Below, piece by piece: positions 1-15,100 of a stretch of 64,000 nucleotides of DNA. Positions within the stretch are counted from its first letter, which is position 1. Every line of letters begins with the position of its first letter. The translations under genes were made by a program, and so were the position numbers. The DNA is from Paralichthys olivaceus (Eukaryota; Chordata; Actinopteri; Pleuronectiformes; Paralichthyidae): positions 9,713,001 through 9,777,000 of the forward strand of contig NC_091106.1 in assembly GCF_024713975.1 (NCBI RefSeq). The letters run 5' to 3'. Under the pieces are notes generated by a model, which was not told the origin of the DNA, did not search any database, and worked only from the letters and a program-made list of their open reading frames with translations.

Positions 1-115
1 GATCAACACAGCCGATAAACGCTGCTCAATAGGCAGGCGTATTATGGAGATTGGGGTGGAGGGAGTTCAGATGTACTTGAGTCACAGAGTGCACACATGT
101 CTATGTAAGTCTCAC

Positions 116-3100
116 CCTGGTTTCTGCAGCATCACGTTGGACAGATTCTCAGTAGATTTGGACATGTCAGTCAGGGACAGGCTGAAGGGAGATAGCATCC
201 CGCTCTGCAGACAACAAAATAAGACAGCACTGTGAAATGAAAGTCTGAAGGATGTTTCAGTAATGAGTGACAGCTGCCTATGGTAGATTTCTAATTACAA
301 TGGTTTAATTATAGTTCATTCTGTATGTCATCTGTATTCATGACAGTTTTTCACAGAACATAAGAGGCGACACTGAAGGACTTAAACGAGATTTGGAGAA
401 TTATCAAAATCTCATATCTGGAACAATCAAAGTCTTTACAGAAAATGAGGATCAGCAGCATGAAACTATTATATGTCCCTAAAATGAAAGGGTCATTCAT
501 GCTGGCTGGCAGGAGAGCAGCAGTAACACACTCTGGTCCATTCTGGTGGAGTTTTTAAAGTCTTTGAAAAGAGTATCTCTGAAATACAAGAGGAATGTCA
601 TAGAATTTGATGCTATTGAAATAAACTTTTAATAGTCACTTTTCAGAAACCATTGTAGTCTGGGTGTTCTAGCACATATTCAGAATGAGCCAAGGTGGAA
701 GTGTCTCATTTGGAATTGATGTTAAAAATTAACAGCAAAGACTCTACTCAGAATCACAGCAGGGCCTGGATGTATGTACTTCACTCCGCTGTTACAGCCA
801 TCTTTAATAATGCAGAGCAGGAAGCTGCAGAAAACCAGAAGTACAGTTATAAAAATGATGTGTGAATCCATTTTACAACATAAAATGTTATGAAGCAGAG
901 GAGGAAATGTCCTTTCTATAGTTTGTCTATTCACTAAGCAGGTCCTTTTCTTTCACATGCTGAAATAATTTATATTTATCTCACTGAAAATGTATATGAG
1001 ACCAGGACTTAATTTGAAAATACAAAGAGTCGTGTCCTGTGTGTCAGCATATCATATTCACTTCACGTTAGGTTATCCAAAACTTTTTTCCCCAACAACT
1101 TTCTCTCTGCTATAGAACTACAAGGAGTGAAGCACCCTTGGCCACAGTATTTGTATGCACAGTGTATCTCAGTAATAGAAGCTCAGAAAGACGCTCGGTC
1201 AAAATGCCTAGCTCTGTGTGTATTAACAGCTGTATTTTTACATTTTCTACCATCAATCTTTGTGTATTTTTCTTGTGTCCTTTACAAATTCCATAACTGG
1301 TATTTGTCAGTAAATCTGGCATTTTCCTTCAAGTCAAATGTTTTCTTACAGATACTCATCACTTATCACACTTTAACTGTTAACAGTCAGCTTCTATTGC
1401 AAAAGCTGGGATTTTTCTGTGATCCATATCAAAACAATCCAAACTACATCTGTTACTTGATGCTATAGAATATGAATAATACTTTTTATAGGCACTGTAT
1501 AAGAAGTTTAGACTGTTCATTATCGAGATGCATGTTAAATGCATTTCTCCATATGTCAAGACAGGAAAATGAATCTTATGTAAAACGGCACTAAACTTGC
1601 AATTTTAAGCATTTTTTTACAAATTGGAAATGATTTAATTAATTTTTGTCACCACACACACTTGAGTTTTTGTTCTTACACCCACTCAGGCTTGGAAACT
1701 CAAATTTCAAGACGGCTTATTGGAGAGAAACACTGGTTGTGGTTTCTTTGGGAGGGAGTATGCATTCACACAATGGATCTTTAAAAACACATAAAAGTGA
1801 ATGAGAGCCAGGAGGGAGCTGCAGCAAGATGGATGAAAAGCTTCTGGTTTTGAAAGCCGCTGCACCTGGCCTTCTCTCTGAGGTCGAACACTGTACAACA
1901 ATGTGGAGAGACTGTTCATGATGTGCTGGTCTGCTGCTTTTTTGTGAGCCAGTTAATCAGTGTTTCATGCTCAACAGGCAAAAAACAAGCCGTAGCAGCA
2001 GAGAGCGGGCAGTGATTCCTATTTTCAAGTATGAACCAGAGCACTGTTTGCTAAAGGAAGCAGGTATTACAGTTGGAATCAAAGTGTGTGATGCTGACTT
2101 GCTTGTACAGAATTAAGAACAGATAATGTAGCTGTGGCTGAAAGACACTACCTCAGTGTGAAGGTCTGTCTGTACCTGGCGTCTCTCTCTTAGCTGGGCA
2201 GCTTCTGTTGGGTGGTTAAACCTTAGTATGGTTCCACTTCCAAGCTGTATGATGCTACCTGGAGCAAGAGATAAAAGCATGAAAAAAACCTTGCTATTTA
2301 GTATAAAAGCTGCGACAACTACTGAATTATGCATCACACAGCGGGCATAGGCACCTGAGCAGTGAAGCAAGTGGAGCAACTGCATCCCCATTATTCAATT
2401 AAGGGGAGCAGAGTTGTGGCTTTGCTGTGCAGACTACTTTGTGTAAGTTTCAGTTCTAGTAAGTCAGGCTGTGGTTATAATTATTTTTAAATTCCAGGAC
2501 GCATCGCTCCGTGTAATGATTTCTCTTTTCATCCAGCCGCCCTGTGCTGTGCTTTCATTATCACGATTATTCTCTCATTCTCTCAAACAGGGTAAATGAG
2601 AGGCATACATTTAATCTAAGGGCTGGTTTCACAGTGCGTTCTAGTCCTCGACTAAAATGGTCCTTGAAGTCTTGAGGAGCAAAAGTCACCTATTAAAGGA
2701 TGCGCATCAAAGTAGTCCTTGGTGGTGTGATAATATACTGTAGGTTAAAGGGATTTGCTTTTGAAGTTCTGATTATTTGTTCCTGGATAACATTACAACC
2801 ACAGCAGCTAGTGGGGCTATGAGAAAAGCTACAACTTGAGTGTGTGTGAGATAAACAGACAGCACTGGAATCATATAGTTGTGAGCCCATTTCACTCATT
2901 CGGGTTATTGTAATTTATTGCAACTGTTAAGACTTTGAAGATACATTGTGAATATTAAGATTAGCAACCTTCATTGTTTTATTATCCAAACAATATTCTT
3001 GTGTTTTGTTAGGCTATTTCATTTATTCAATTTTAAAGATGACTTTGTAGCCTGCAACCAGCTACATAAGGTGTTCATAAATATAATATCAAATATGTAA

Positions 3101-6100
3101 TAGCCATTCTTCCAATAATAACTTTCTAACTTATCCACCGTTGATGATGCATTGTTGGCTTTAGTTTTTGTCAGTGAAGTGAGACAAAGATAAAAGAGCA
3201 TAATGTGGGACATTGGTACAAGACAGAACATCCAGACAGACCTGTTATACAGATAGATATATAGAGACAACTGGCTTATTTTAATGTTAAATGCTGACAT
3301 TTATCTCATTGGATGGGGAGCAGGAAGAAAGATAGAAAGGTTAAAAAGATATAACATTTTATTTGGACCTGTCATAATTTAGAAGGCAGATGGAGTGGGG
3401 AGGTCGAAGTTGGCATTCTTGGTTTTCAGAGAACCCTCAATTTACGTAATCTGGCCTAGTACAGGTAGCTGCTTAACCGGCATCAACGACTGTGAGAGCA
3501 TCTGCCAAAGGTAAAATGTGACACGTTTCAAGATGGATGCAAGGGACAGTAAAGGGACAGAGTTTACCAGGAAACCTTTGTGGGTGTGGCACAGTGTTTT
3601 TAATGCATACAGAGGTGTGGAGCAAAATGCTTTGGCCATGGGATTGTTCCCGTCATTGTGGGATTGCACCAAACTGTCCCTTCACTGAACCGGTGCAAAC
3701 TTAACAAATAGCACTTAAGTTCTACAATATCCTCCACTGCTGAGATAAAGTGAATGAATTGCTGAGGAACCCAATCTCCAGTGAGATTGGCGGTGACCTG
3801 GACCAGAGGGATGATTTTCCCCAGAGAAAATGGTCCAAGGAAACTTTAGATATCTTGTAAAGCTATAGAACTGAAGTAATATTAGGTTTCATATATCAGA
3901 CTCCCGTTCATACTGCCATATCCACAGATTTTCCCGAGGTCTCGTCTTCATTCTCCACCCCCTCTCTCACCACAGCAAATACTAATCTTGCTGCTACTAA
4001 TGACTTCTGACGAGTGACAAAGCACCTGAGAAGGAAGTCTGTGATGGATTCCAGCTGCTTTTGGACTGAAAATTACTATCATTTGTTCAAGAAAATGGCT
4101 TCAGATGCAGCCATTTCTGAAGGGGATATTGGATAAATTGAAATGGTTATAAAGAGACTCGCGTAGCCAGGCTCCGCTCTGCCTGGCTCTGTGTGCAGTT
4201 TTTATCTTTGGAAAGCAAAGCAGCGTGGATGAGGAGGCAGTAAGAAGTGAAAGCTCCCAGCCCTGGTAAGCAGGGTCGGCTCAAGGGGGCAGGAGTTTCA
4301 GCTCGGCTTGGCTCTGTCCTTTGAAAGGTTAATGATCTGGCCCACTTCAAACCTGTCGGCCCTATCAACTCCATCTGCCAATTAAATGGAGGGCCTGGGG
4401 CTTTGTCTAGAGCTTTGTCTGGGGCCTCTCACCCTTCAAAATGTTTAGTAAGAGAAATGGCATCTGCCCTGTGGAGGGCTGTGTTCACAATCCACTCATG
4501 TCCTGAGAGCGCTGCCGTGGGGGAGCCAGGGACATAAAGTGGATTTCATTTGCAGATGTGATGCAGTGATCTCATATAACTGCATTCTGAATGGATGGAA
4601 GCGTTATTGCCTCCCACTGACGAAATAATTGTGAATAAGAGGGAGAGAAATCTTCATTATTGCAGATATGACTCCCCCCTACGTTCATTAAAGAATATCA
4701 AAAGCATATAATCTTTGCAGAAATGCTTACCCTGAGTGAGCTGGCGGGGACCGGTGACCACAGAGCCATTGACTGAACACAGTGCACCATCCTGAGGGAT
4801 CAGAGTCACAGACCCAGCACGGTTTTCGAGCACACAGTGTTCACTGAGGAGCCCGGGCCCATGAAGTACTGCAAAGCAATTAAATATGAAAGCATACAAA
4901 GAAATGCTGCCAATTATGAGCCCAGTGGAATACACAGTAGCTGGGGAGATATCATAGTAACCTTGACTCACCAATATCCTGACTGCATGATGCTTTGTCA
5001 CTCCCGATCAGGGTTATCCCTTCCTGCAGTGAAGATTCAAAGGTCATAACCTAACCCTAACCCAGTTGACAAAGTTAGTTGAACTTTGGTTGATTTCTGA
5101 GAAAAGTACTGATAACTAGAATGGCCCTCAGACTGTATACCACCACCAACAACCAACAGTCTGCTTATGAAACGTCATTTAATTTTTATTTGGATCTCCA
5201 AAATGCACACACCCGTAAATATAACTCCCCAAAATGTTGGTTCAGTAGTTTTTGCGTTATCCTACTAACAGAGAAACAAATGCTGATGAAAACAAAACTC
5301 CTTGGTAGAGGTAAACATGTGAATTATATAAGTGCAAATGTTGCATTTACTTTCAAATAATAGAGGATGATACCAGTGCTGAGTAGATCTTTTTCGATGC
5401 CGATTAGATGAGGCTGCTGGCAGTCCAGGACCAATCCACTCCCCTGTTTCCTCAGAGCCACAGCCTCCGCCTAAAGGACACATGAGAATATACAGTTCGT
5501 GGGTTAAAAAAAATACTTACAATAGACTGTAGTTGAAATGGCACACAATAAAAAACAAAAATGCTGACAGACACTTAATGGCAACCAGCAGAAAACTGAA
5601 TTCTTTATGACTGCTCTTCCTTCCCTGAAGGCCACATAGAATAGTGGCATTCCAACCATGTGTCTCCATGAAGCAGCAGAGTGGCTAACGGCTAGAGAGA
5701 CACCATAAATCATTCAGATTATCGTGATGAGAGTCAAACTGTACATTGTGTTCAGCGAGTGAAACAGAAGCAGTGCCACCACCCACACACACACACAGGT
5801 GGGTTATATACCATGCGCCATTGCCTTTATTGATACATAGCTATCAACGTTGTATGTTGCTATTAAAACACTCCCAGACTTGTGAAGTGCGTCAGCTTCC
5901 AAGAATATGAACAAACTTTAGGGAATTCTGTCATTCACAATGTGACTGAGTGTGTGAATTCATGGGCCTTATATGTGCACAGCTTAAACATACAGCTAAC
6001 GAGCCTTTTTCCACATATATAGTGTATGCTAGTATTAGCTGAGGAGAGTTAATAACCAGAAAAATGTATAATCGTAATCTGTTTTCATAAGAGCATTTTT

Positions 6101-9100
6101 ATGGCACAAAAAATAGCATGTGTTTCATGCATGCAAATGATAAAAAAAAAACACTGAAATATCATCAAAACGCATTTTAATGCACAAATATTCTTAAAAT
6201 ATGACATTTTCCACCAATAAAGGGACCTCTGCCATCCTGTTTGAGAATATCGCTGCAGAGGTTTGCGCAGGCACACGAAAATTTGTGCATAACTTTTCGT
6301 AAGATGTCTTATGAACTGTTTCGTGAGACTACATTGCTCTGGCCAGCCATCTAGTAAAAAGTCAGCAGGAAGTCTGAGTGAGCTCATGTGGGAATACAGC
6401 AGGAGATTCTCTGCAAGTTTCACTGCAGAGTGAGTGGGCATGTTTCTACCACACGACAGACGCAAAGATAAATAAACAAGAAAACAAACTTCTCAGGATA
6501 AAAAACTGGTGCCGTACACGTAGAAGACACCAACGCTAACGTCAAGAGAACTTTTAGTGAGAAGAGCCGACACTAGCGTTGATGTGTCGCAAACTAACAT
6601 GATTTCTGCAGCGAAATTAATGTTACGTCCTGCCACTGCCTGCTGCGGCACCCCTCACCCAAACGCTCTGGAGATTTGTGTTGTGAATGCGTGTGAGCAG
6701 AGAATCTCAAGTTGTTCATTGTGTGAAAGGCAAACTCCGGAGAAAGTCCAGACCCAATTGTGCAGACATTCTCCAGAGTTCATGTCTGGAAACAGTTAAA
6801 TCCAAACTTAAAATTCTGACAGAAATTAATGTTTGCATTCTGCTTGTACAGAAACCCCTACTAAATATGTATTCAACTGTGTCACAGCAATGCCACAGAA
6901 ATGCGATAAGTAAAGAAATTTATTTAATCTTTGAAAGCAATTTCTAAAGCACAGGACAGTCACATTTAAACCTCTGATCTGCTCCATAAACTGCTTCACT
7001 GCCTCCAACAATTGTTGCTGAGGAAATATAAAGCATGAGTCACACCACCTTTCAGCACGTGTGTCCGTCTGGAGGTGATATTGATTCAACTTTGTGTAAA
7101 ATGTCATTTTAGTATTATTTCCTTCCAGACTAAAAAGGTATGAGTTAAGCTTTTATAAGGCCAGACAGACTGCAGATGGAATGGTTCTGGGTTTTTTTTG
7201 CAGTAAGTCTCAAATTATTTAACAACAAATAAAACACTAAGCCTGGGATGACCTGCAAAGTTAAAAAAGACACACTGAATCAAGCCATGAAGAGAAACCC
7301 AACTCCCAAGGCAAGTGTTAAAGGCTGGTAACCTCTTCCTCCTCTGGCACCAGCTGAGGTTCCCTAACCCAGAGTCTACTCGAGTATGAGAGGCACTATC
7401 AGAAGTATTCTTCTGCTAAACTGGTGGACTAATACCTCACATTGCCATGGATTATCTTAAGTACCTCCCCATGAGGCAGAGCAGAAAATGTCATACATGG
7501 AGGCTTCACAACCACCACGCTGCATAAACTAGTCTATTTCAACCTCCTCCAGCTCAGTTTCATATTGGACTGGAGTGAGAGATGTGTCCAACAGCAGCAG
7601 CACCTCGCTCACTGCGAGATGGGAGAAATTCTTTTTTTTTCTAATGAAGGAGGAGAGGCATCGACCCCAGCCCCTGTACTTAATTAAAAGGGATTCTTCA
7701 CAGACTTCATTAGAGGTGAGGAGCAGCCGGGCAGATAATGCACTGTGTCACTTTCCTCAGACACCAGGAAAAGATGAGATCCTCTTATTTTCTCCTCATA
7801 CTCACTCACACACATACCAAAGAAAGTTGAACGTCACCACACCCACACAGTTAGTCATTCAGTCTGTGTGTGTGTGAGATGAGAACAAAAAAAAAATCTG
7901 CGTGCAGATTGAGGCAGCTGGTGGACATACTGTAATTAACTGCGGCCTAGACCGGCAGCCAAGCTCATAGCATTTAGGCTTCCATTAAAAGCCATCATCT
8001 GTGGTTGGGCAGAATTTTTAATGGGTTTTTCGGCGCTCTTTGACAGCACAGGTTCCCGACTTGGTTAATATGCATTTCAAAACACTGCCATACAAGGCCA
8101 GCCATTGATTCTTTCCCCAACTGCCCACCAGCCTCATCCTCATCAAGTAGAGCAACTTACCAACAGAAAAGATGAGCCGGTACTGAATTCAGAACAAGAG
8201 GAAAAAGTTCAGCATGTGAATTGCTCTGTTACATTTAAAGGTTAATATCCTTGAAAGAGCTGCATTTAAATCCCAGACTGGTACTCTTTAGAAAAAGTGG
8301 GAGGTTGAGTGAATAATGCATAAAGAGGTGAAAGGGAATTACATGGCCAGTTTTCAGGCTTTTGTTTGTAATGATTGGTTATATTCTGTATTCCGCTATG
8401 TTAATTTCCATTTCTTATTCTGCATTTTGTTATTTGTACATGGGCTGCATGTAAAAACAGCCTCGATAAGGTTGTTGTTCTGGTATTCTAGTATGAATGT
8501 GTTGTGTAATCAGCTTGATATACTGTATGCTGCAGCCATCAGACTTTTTGTCATTTTGCACGGGTGGACAATATATCCAGAAATTCCAAATATTTCTACA
8601 ACTAGTGTCGATTTGTAAAAAATGCATAATCAACACTGCTGAGTATTAACTCATTTTCCAAAATTTTACGAAGAAAATTGATTGAATCCGTTTTGGAGCC
8701 AAGATTTTCTGTTATGTGAATAATCAAAGGGAACCTGCTGATAAGGACATGTAGAAGTCCTAACATCTTATACAGACTGATTACGTTGTAACTGCTGACA
8801 TTGACATTAAACAGAACAAGCCTCAGAGCATTCAGACTTATTCAACTTATGTTGTGCCTTTGTGCTGATTGTACCGTGTTTGGGAAATACAAAGACGGCC
8901 AGGATCAAAGAAACACTGTGGCTCATTTTATCTTAGTTTCTCCGTGCATGGTTTGTTGAAGGGAGAAAAGCAACTCCACACATGAACGCACACATCTTGC
9001 TGTCTGTATATAAATATATATATACAAACCTACACACACACTATATATATATATATATTTATATAAATACCCCTGCAGGAGAACATTTCACTTTACCCTC

Positions 9101-12100
9101 TTCTTGCCTTATTTTGTTTTCCTCAATCTGTTTCCGCCTCTGACTGGTAAGAGGCTGCTCTGGAATCCATCTCATATTAATTACTTTCTCTTCCCCACAT
9201 GCCCTGTAACCAATCTGGGAAGCTGACGATGAATAACTTTGCATTCTCAATCTGCTTTGAATACAGAATTCAGAATTCTGTTTACACCGCTCTTGGTCAG
9301 CTCGTCTTCGTAGTTGTCTCTTTACAGCCCAAGCAGAAAATTTCATCTCGCTCTCAGCAAAAGAGTCAAATGAATAAAACACAAAATATATAGCGACGAA
9401 GAGTTGGAAAAGACTGCTCTCAATTTAAAAAGCATGTGCTGGAGATGGAGAACATGCAATATGGATAACATTGTAAGAATGATTCCTTATGAAAAAACTT
9501 TGGATGGTATTTGTTTAAAGAAAAGAATTTTGAAATGGCCAACTTCAAACTGGGGCTGGATGTGCATCTCTGTACTGAACCGAGTAAAAACACCACCTCT
9601 ATTGTCTCTGCAGATTTTCCAAGCAGGAATCCCACTTATCATTTTTCTCCCGGCCCGAATGCAAATGCACATGAAGACAAATGTCAAATCCATAAAGTCA
9701 TTCATCAAACACTTCAGTTTCGGCAACACCAGTGTGCCTGCCGGTCACCAGTACAGTGACCCTTTTGCCTGGGTGCCACGTCGTATCCTGCATCATATCA
9801 GATGGGCACAGATCTAAATCAGACCTATTTTCAGCTCTGCCAGTAGAGATGGACGATGCCTCTGAGCGTAAAGTCATCACCGGTTGACCATGCAAACAGA
9901 TTTACAATACAGGGACTTTAATTAATATGCCAGACAGTCAGAAACAAAAGTGCCATATGTCAATAATCAAGACCTCTTAATTAGGAACAGTGACAGCTGC
10001 TAATGAGTTCCAATACACTGTCATGAATAAAGGGCTGTCGAGCCACTAAATGTCACCTAACCACCATACACAGTAGAATGTTAATTGCCCACCATGCACA
10101 TATATAACCAACATTCATGTATAGAGTATTTAAAATTCGTACACGTCGTCCTCCTAAACGTATAGCTTCATAAAAGCAATCTGCCTTCTATTACTCATCT
10201 CCTGACCTACAGGATCACTACTGACTGCTACAAGCCAGGAATACACAAATCTATTCAGAGTCATCTCTCAAAGGCCACATCAACACAATACTTTAAACCC
10301 ATGCAAATACTCAGAGAGAGAGAATGCACTGCTCGCATGTATGATAGAGACAAGAAGTAACTCCGTGCTCGTCATGACTGGCACGCTTCACAGCTCAATG
10401 CATAATGCAACGGGCTACTTGGCTGAACACGATGAGCCCCAAACAGATGACATTTGGTGTTATTTGGGAGGTTGGGCACAAATTCAACAGAGGAAAAGTG
10501 TTCAGTGTAAACTCTGGGGTGTGAATGCTGCCACTCTGTCCTGGCCTCAGAGAAACCATTGTGTTGTAGGAGAAGGTACACCTGTTTTCTTTCCCTTCGT
10601 CCCTCTCCCCAAACACTGTCACACACTAACTTCAGCATCGTTACGCAAACAGGGCTTTTGAATGCATTTTAAATCTAAATGGATGGAAAATTAAATTAAA
10701 TGCCAGGTTGATTCTACTCTCATTACCATTTCCAGTCCATGAAGTGGCAGCAGCTGTTAACAAGACCTGCAGTGACACCAGCTGGTAGGATGTCCTTACT
10801 ACAAGCAGCAATCTGATAAAATTGCTGCTTGGATCATACTGGTCAGTTGATTTTTAGTGTTAAAATGAATGAAACCTTTACAGTCTTTGCACTCAGTGGG
10901 CTTTTAGTTTCTGTATTTCTTTAAATATCCTTCTATATTAAGCTTCAAACAGCATCATTTCACATCATTCTTTACCAAATTCAACTTTGCATGTTGGATT
11001 TTAAAAGTTAATGACATATTGCTAAATGTAAAATGGTGACATAGAAAACAATATAGGAAACAAAACCTATAACAGGTACACAAACTATTGTGGCTGTTTC
11101 AAAGAAGAAAACTCATGATATCAAACTACAGGGTTTTACTGAAGTATGTGGTTGAACATTGAATACTATTTGATTAAATTAAAAGAAATTACCACTGGAT
11201 CATTATCCACTACTTCATGTCCAAAAATTAAAAGATACAGCCTCTCAAGTTAATCCAACTCATCTTAAATTGGCTCCAGAATATTTACACAAAAGCTAAT
11301 GTGGCCTTTGTCAGAATAACTGGTAAATCAGCTCCTATTGCTGGTGTGGATGAGGCCACAGGCACATGCTGGGCTTAGTTATTCATGTAAGGGATAAGGA
11401 AACCATGACAGATGGCGCAATTAAATGAATAACAAAAAATGTGGTCAACTGTGGTTGATCTTTCAATGTTAAACCAAATCAAAATCACAGATTGTGCAGC
11501 CACTGTACCTTTGTCTGGTTAGTTAAATATATGAAATAATAATTGTTGTACCTGCAGGATACTGTGAGTCTCATTCCATTTGCTGGTCCATTCCTTGGTC
11601 AGTACAAGAACCTAGAGGATCAACAGGTGCATTATTTACAGAGTAAGACACCAACACACCTCTGTGCTCCATCCACACAGAGTATGACTCACCTTTGCCT
11701 CATTATGATGCAGCTCCTCTTCTACTAGCACAGAAGGAGACAGCTCCCCACGGGAGACCTGGAGTAGTGAAAGACAATCCAACCGACAATATAACCTTTG
11801 AATAAAAGACCGTCAACATATATAGTTTTGTGTACTTGTTGGCCTTTTAGGTGAGTTTGAACATATGCAGGACCTGATTGGCTTCTTCCAGCAGCCTTTG
11901 GAGCCTGGCTACCTCTGCCTGCAGCTCTCTGATAACCTTCACACTGCCGTCTTCATTCACTGTGGGGGAGTTCACTATGTTTTTGGCTCGACTGGCGTAG
12001 CGCAAAGTGCTCAGGGTCTCCCCATAGTTCACATCAGCAGGAGAAATGGCTGCCATTGCAGGTCACCAGGGAGAAATATGCACATATTGATTACAAGAGG

Positions 12101-15100
12101 TAGGAGGACGTATAGCGAAAACAAAAAAAGGTTTATGTGGTAACAAAAACGTCACCTTATTTTCTTCAAGAACAGATAAGAGTAAAAAGATGATGAACAG
12201 CACATACTTGCAATCATGGTAGTCATAGAGTTTCCACCCAGGCTGTCTTTAAGAAGCCATGTCAGCACAGAGTCTCTGTACGGAATGAAGATCTGCTTCT
12301 TCTTTTTTGTCATCTGTCCTCCCACACTAAGGTCAGCTGTGGAGTCACACAGAACGAAAACACTACCTCAGAAAAACTCCCTGAAATAAATGAAATCTTT
12401 CATCCAGTTCTCTAAATCCATGGTGGGAGAGGAAGTGTCACGAATAAATTGTAATCCGAAAAAAGTGTTATTGGTTTGCACTAAGACTTTGAGCTTGTTA
12501 AGATCCTGAATAAAATTCAATACAGAGTATTGTTATTTTTTCCAATCAGAGCAAAATTTGTTTTCCTTCAAATGATGAAAAACCAAATTGGATTTGAACC
12601 AAATATCAGATTGCAAAAGCATAAAATCACGGTTTTGAGATATAAACTCCGGACAATGTCCGGGCAATAGGGTCTGGACATTCTCTGGACTTTGCTTTTC
12701 ACATGTGAAGAATGCAGCAGGAGATAGTCTGGGTTAGATGCATTCACAACAAAAAGAATATCTCATTCAGGTGAGGAATGGCGTCTGGATAGAGCATGCA
12801 GGAGGCAATTCACAATTCATGCATCTCACTGTAGAAATCACATGTCTCTCTTTACTGCACATCCAGCACTGGTATTGGCCCTTATAACCAAAAGCTCTCA
12901 AATCTCGTTGTTTTTCCAAGTTGAAATCTTCTTCAATATTTTCTACTTGTATGGCGCCTCTTTTTTTTCTGAGATATTTTTCTTGTTTTTGGTTCTTTTC
13001 TTTTAAGTTTTTTTTACACCCACTAACTCACAGTGAATTCTGCTAAGCAATTCTCTGGAGTTTTTACTACGGGGCTAGTAGGAAAAACCCCAGAAGAAGT
13101 TCTGAGAAACTGACTTGGACATTTGTGCTCTCACTTACAGCTTTTCCGCATTAATTTCAGGAGAATGCCCCGAATTCAGTGCAGGTCGGAAAGCAGCTTC
13201 ACTGATTTCAGTAATAGATTAAGACGGGGTGTTGTGTCAGGAAGTGTCAACAGCCATTTACCCAAAGCTGAGATGACGCTGCCCAGGGTGACCAGGGATT
13301 TGTTGATGTTGGCACCTTCCTTCAGCCGGGTGCCTGTGGTGCATGTGGCATCAGCTCTCTCACTGCCTGCCAAGTCGACCAGGTGGATCTTACTCAACGT
13401 CTCACGTGGCAACTCCAATTCTAACCATGCCTGTGTCAGGAAAAACTATTTATTCAGCAACCATAGTTTAGTTCAGAGTAAGGCAACTTCACAGAGGAAT
13501 ACTTAAGCAGCCGCATCACAACAAAAAGTGATGCTTAAATATTAAAAAAGAGAAATACTTTGAAGATGAAGACATGTTGAAAATGATCACGTCACAAAAT
13601 GGATACTTGAGGCTAATTAGAGCTCAGGAGAAAATGGCCTTTACTAACAGTGGACCAGCCCAACTCAAACATGACATGGCAGATTGGAGAACTTCTGAAC
13701 ACTGCAGCTCACCTGAGTGAAGCTGATGGTTAAGATGGCGTGGGAGCGGCTACTGAGGTCATTCATGCCTGTGCTGGCTGTGGTGCGGTTGGCGTTGCCG
13801 AGAGTGATCAGGTTCTCCATGTCACAGTGGTTGTGCATCAAGTGCTTGGACAGATCTACACACAAGTTGTAGTTTCCTGTATGAGATCATATGCAGCTCA
13901 GCTAAGGTGGTTGTGTAATATAACTTAATACTTACTCTGAACATAGGGGCCATCTCTGGGGTGCTCTCTCACTTTCAGGCTTCCACCATCTGTAGGTGTA
14001 GCTCTCTTCTTGAGGAGGTCCTGCACACGTTCATTATAGATCTCTAAGTAGCTGGTGCCGAGACAGAAACACAGATGCAAAAATCTGATCCAAGATTGTA
14101 CCAAAGCCAAAAAAGAACAAATGAATAAAGGGTCACCGGGTGAAAACAAAACAATTTGCTTACTATGAAAATAGATGCAGCGGGTTTACAGCCAATATTT
14201 TGCTTGCATTGTTCTGTTTGCGCTGGCTTTGAATAAATAAACAGCAGAGCACCTCAATCGATACTATGGTGGGTGCGTGCACTAAGCAAAAGGACTAATC
14301 TGAGGAGCTGATTTGAAAATAATGCAAAGCATGAAGTAATTAGGCTTTAGGAGTGTGTGACAATAATGAAATGGCAGGAACCATATCCTGTGGATGTAGC
14401 CATGCAGGTCGTTTTCTGGCAGTGTTGACAACTCAGACTGGTTGCGATATTAGATGGTTTCTAAATGACTAGAGGCATAGCTGCCATTATTGCAATCTTT
14501 AAACTGGGGGGGGGGGGGTTAATTAAGATAGTGACTTATGATTCTTCTATCATAATCTTCATTAGAGAAAACAAAATGTATGATGAGGTTTAACGGTGGT
14601 GGAATGAAATGGTACAAAGACAAAAGACAGTAGAAGGTTTCAGAAGAAAGCAAAACTAAAGTACTCATTTTCATTCCTGTGAGTATTGGAGCCATGACCT
14701 TGGGACATTATCGGGAAATGAGTAATTAAGTAATGAAGGAAACTACACTCTATGAAACCATAATCTATGTTGGGTGCATCGGGAATGTTAAAGAGATTTT
14801 TAATAATTATCATAACCTGTCTACCTGATTCAAACAGTGGATTTCTCTGCCGTTTCCTTTAACTCCAACATAATTTGCCTGATGACAACACGTGTACAAT
14901 CTATTTGGAGGCTGATGCGTGAGCCACACTTCTGCTGGGTACACTGAATCATAAAAAAATTGGAATTTAACTGTGTTACTTGTGAAACTTGCCATCCCTC
15001 ACTCATTTTCAAGCTATTCAACATGTTCTGACACGAGGCCTGGCAGATAAAAACTCAATTCTGGAGTTGAATTAAATTCCAATAATGTGCCAGCAGCACA

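Larger units (their letters stand above)
5471..11551 (-). other. kif16b intron 12, about 6 kb
   Basis: This is the largest intron seen, between the neck/stalk exon ([15 protein letters not shown]) and the first FHA exon. It holds one dispersed repeat copy near 6505-6800 and a TA-rich microsatellite near 9007-9064. The rest is unassigned. No second gene is supported. Confidence 0.6.

Noticed and set aside
1127-1468. 113-codon plus-strand frame in kif16b intron 16
   Set aside because: Low-complexity hydrophobic translation of AT-rich intron; no family resemblance.
9404-9817. 137-codon plus-strand frame in kif16b intron 12
   Set aside because: No similarity recognised, overlapping antisense frames of similar length, and no splice or promoter context.
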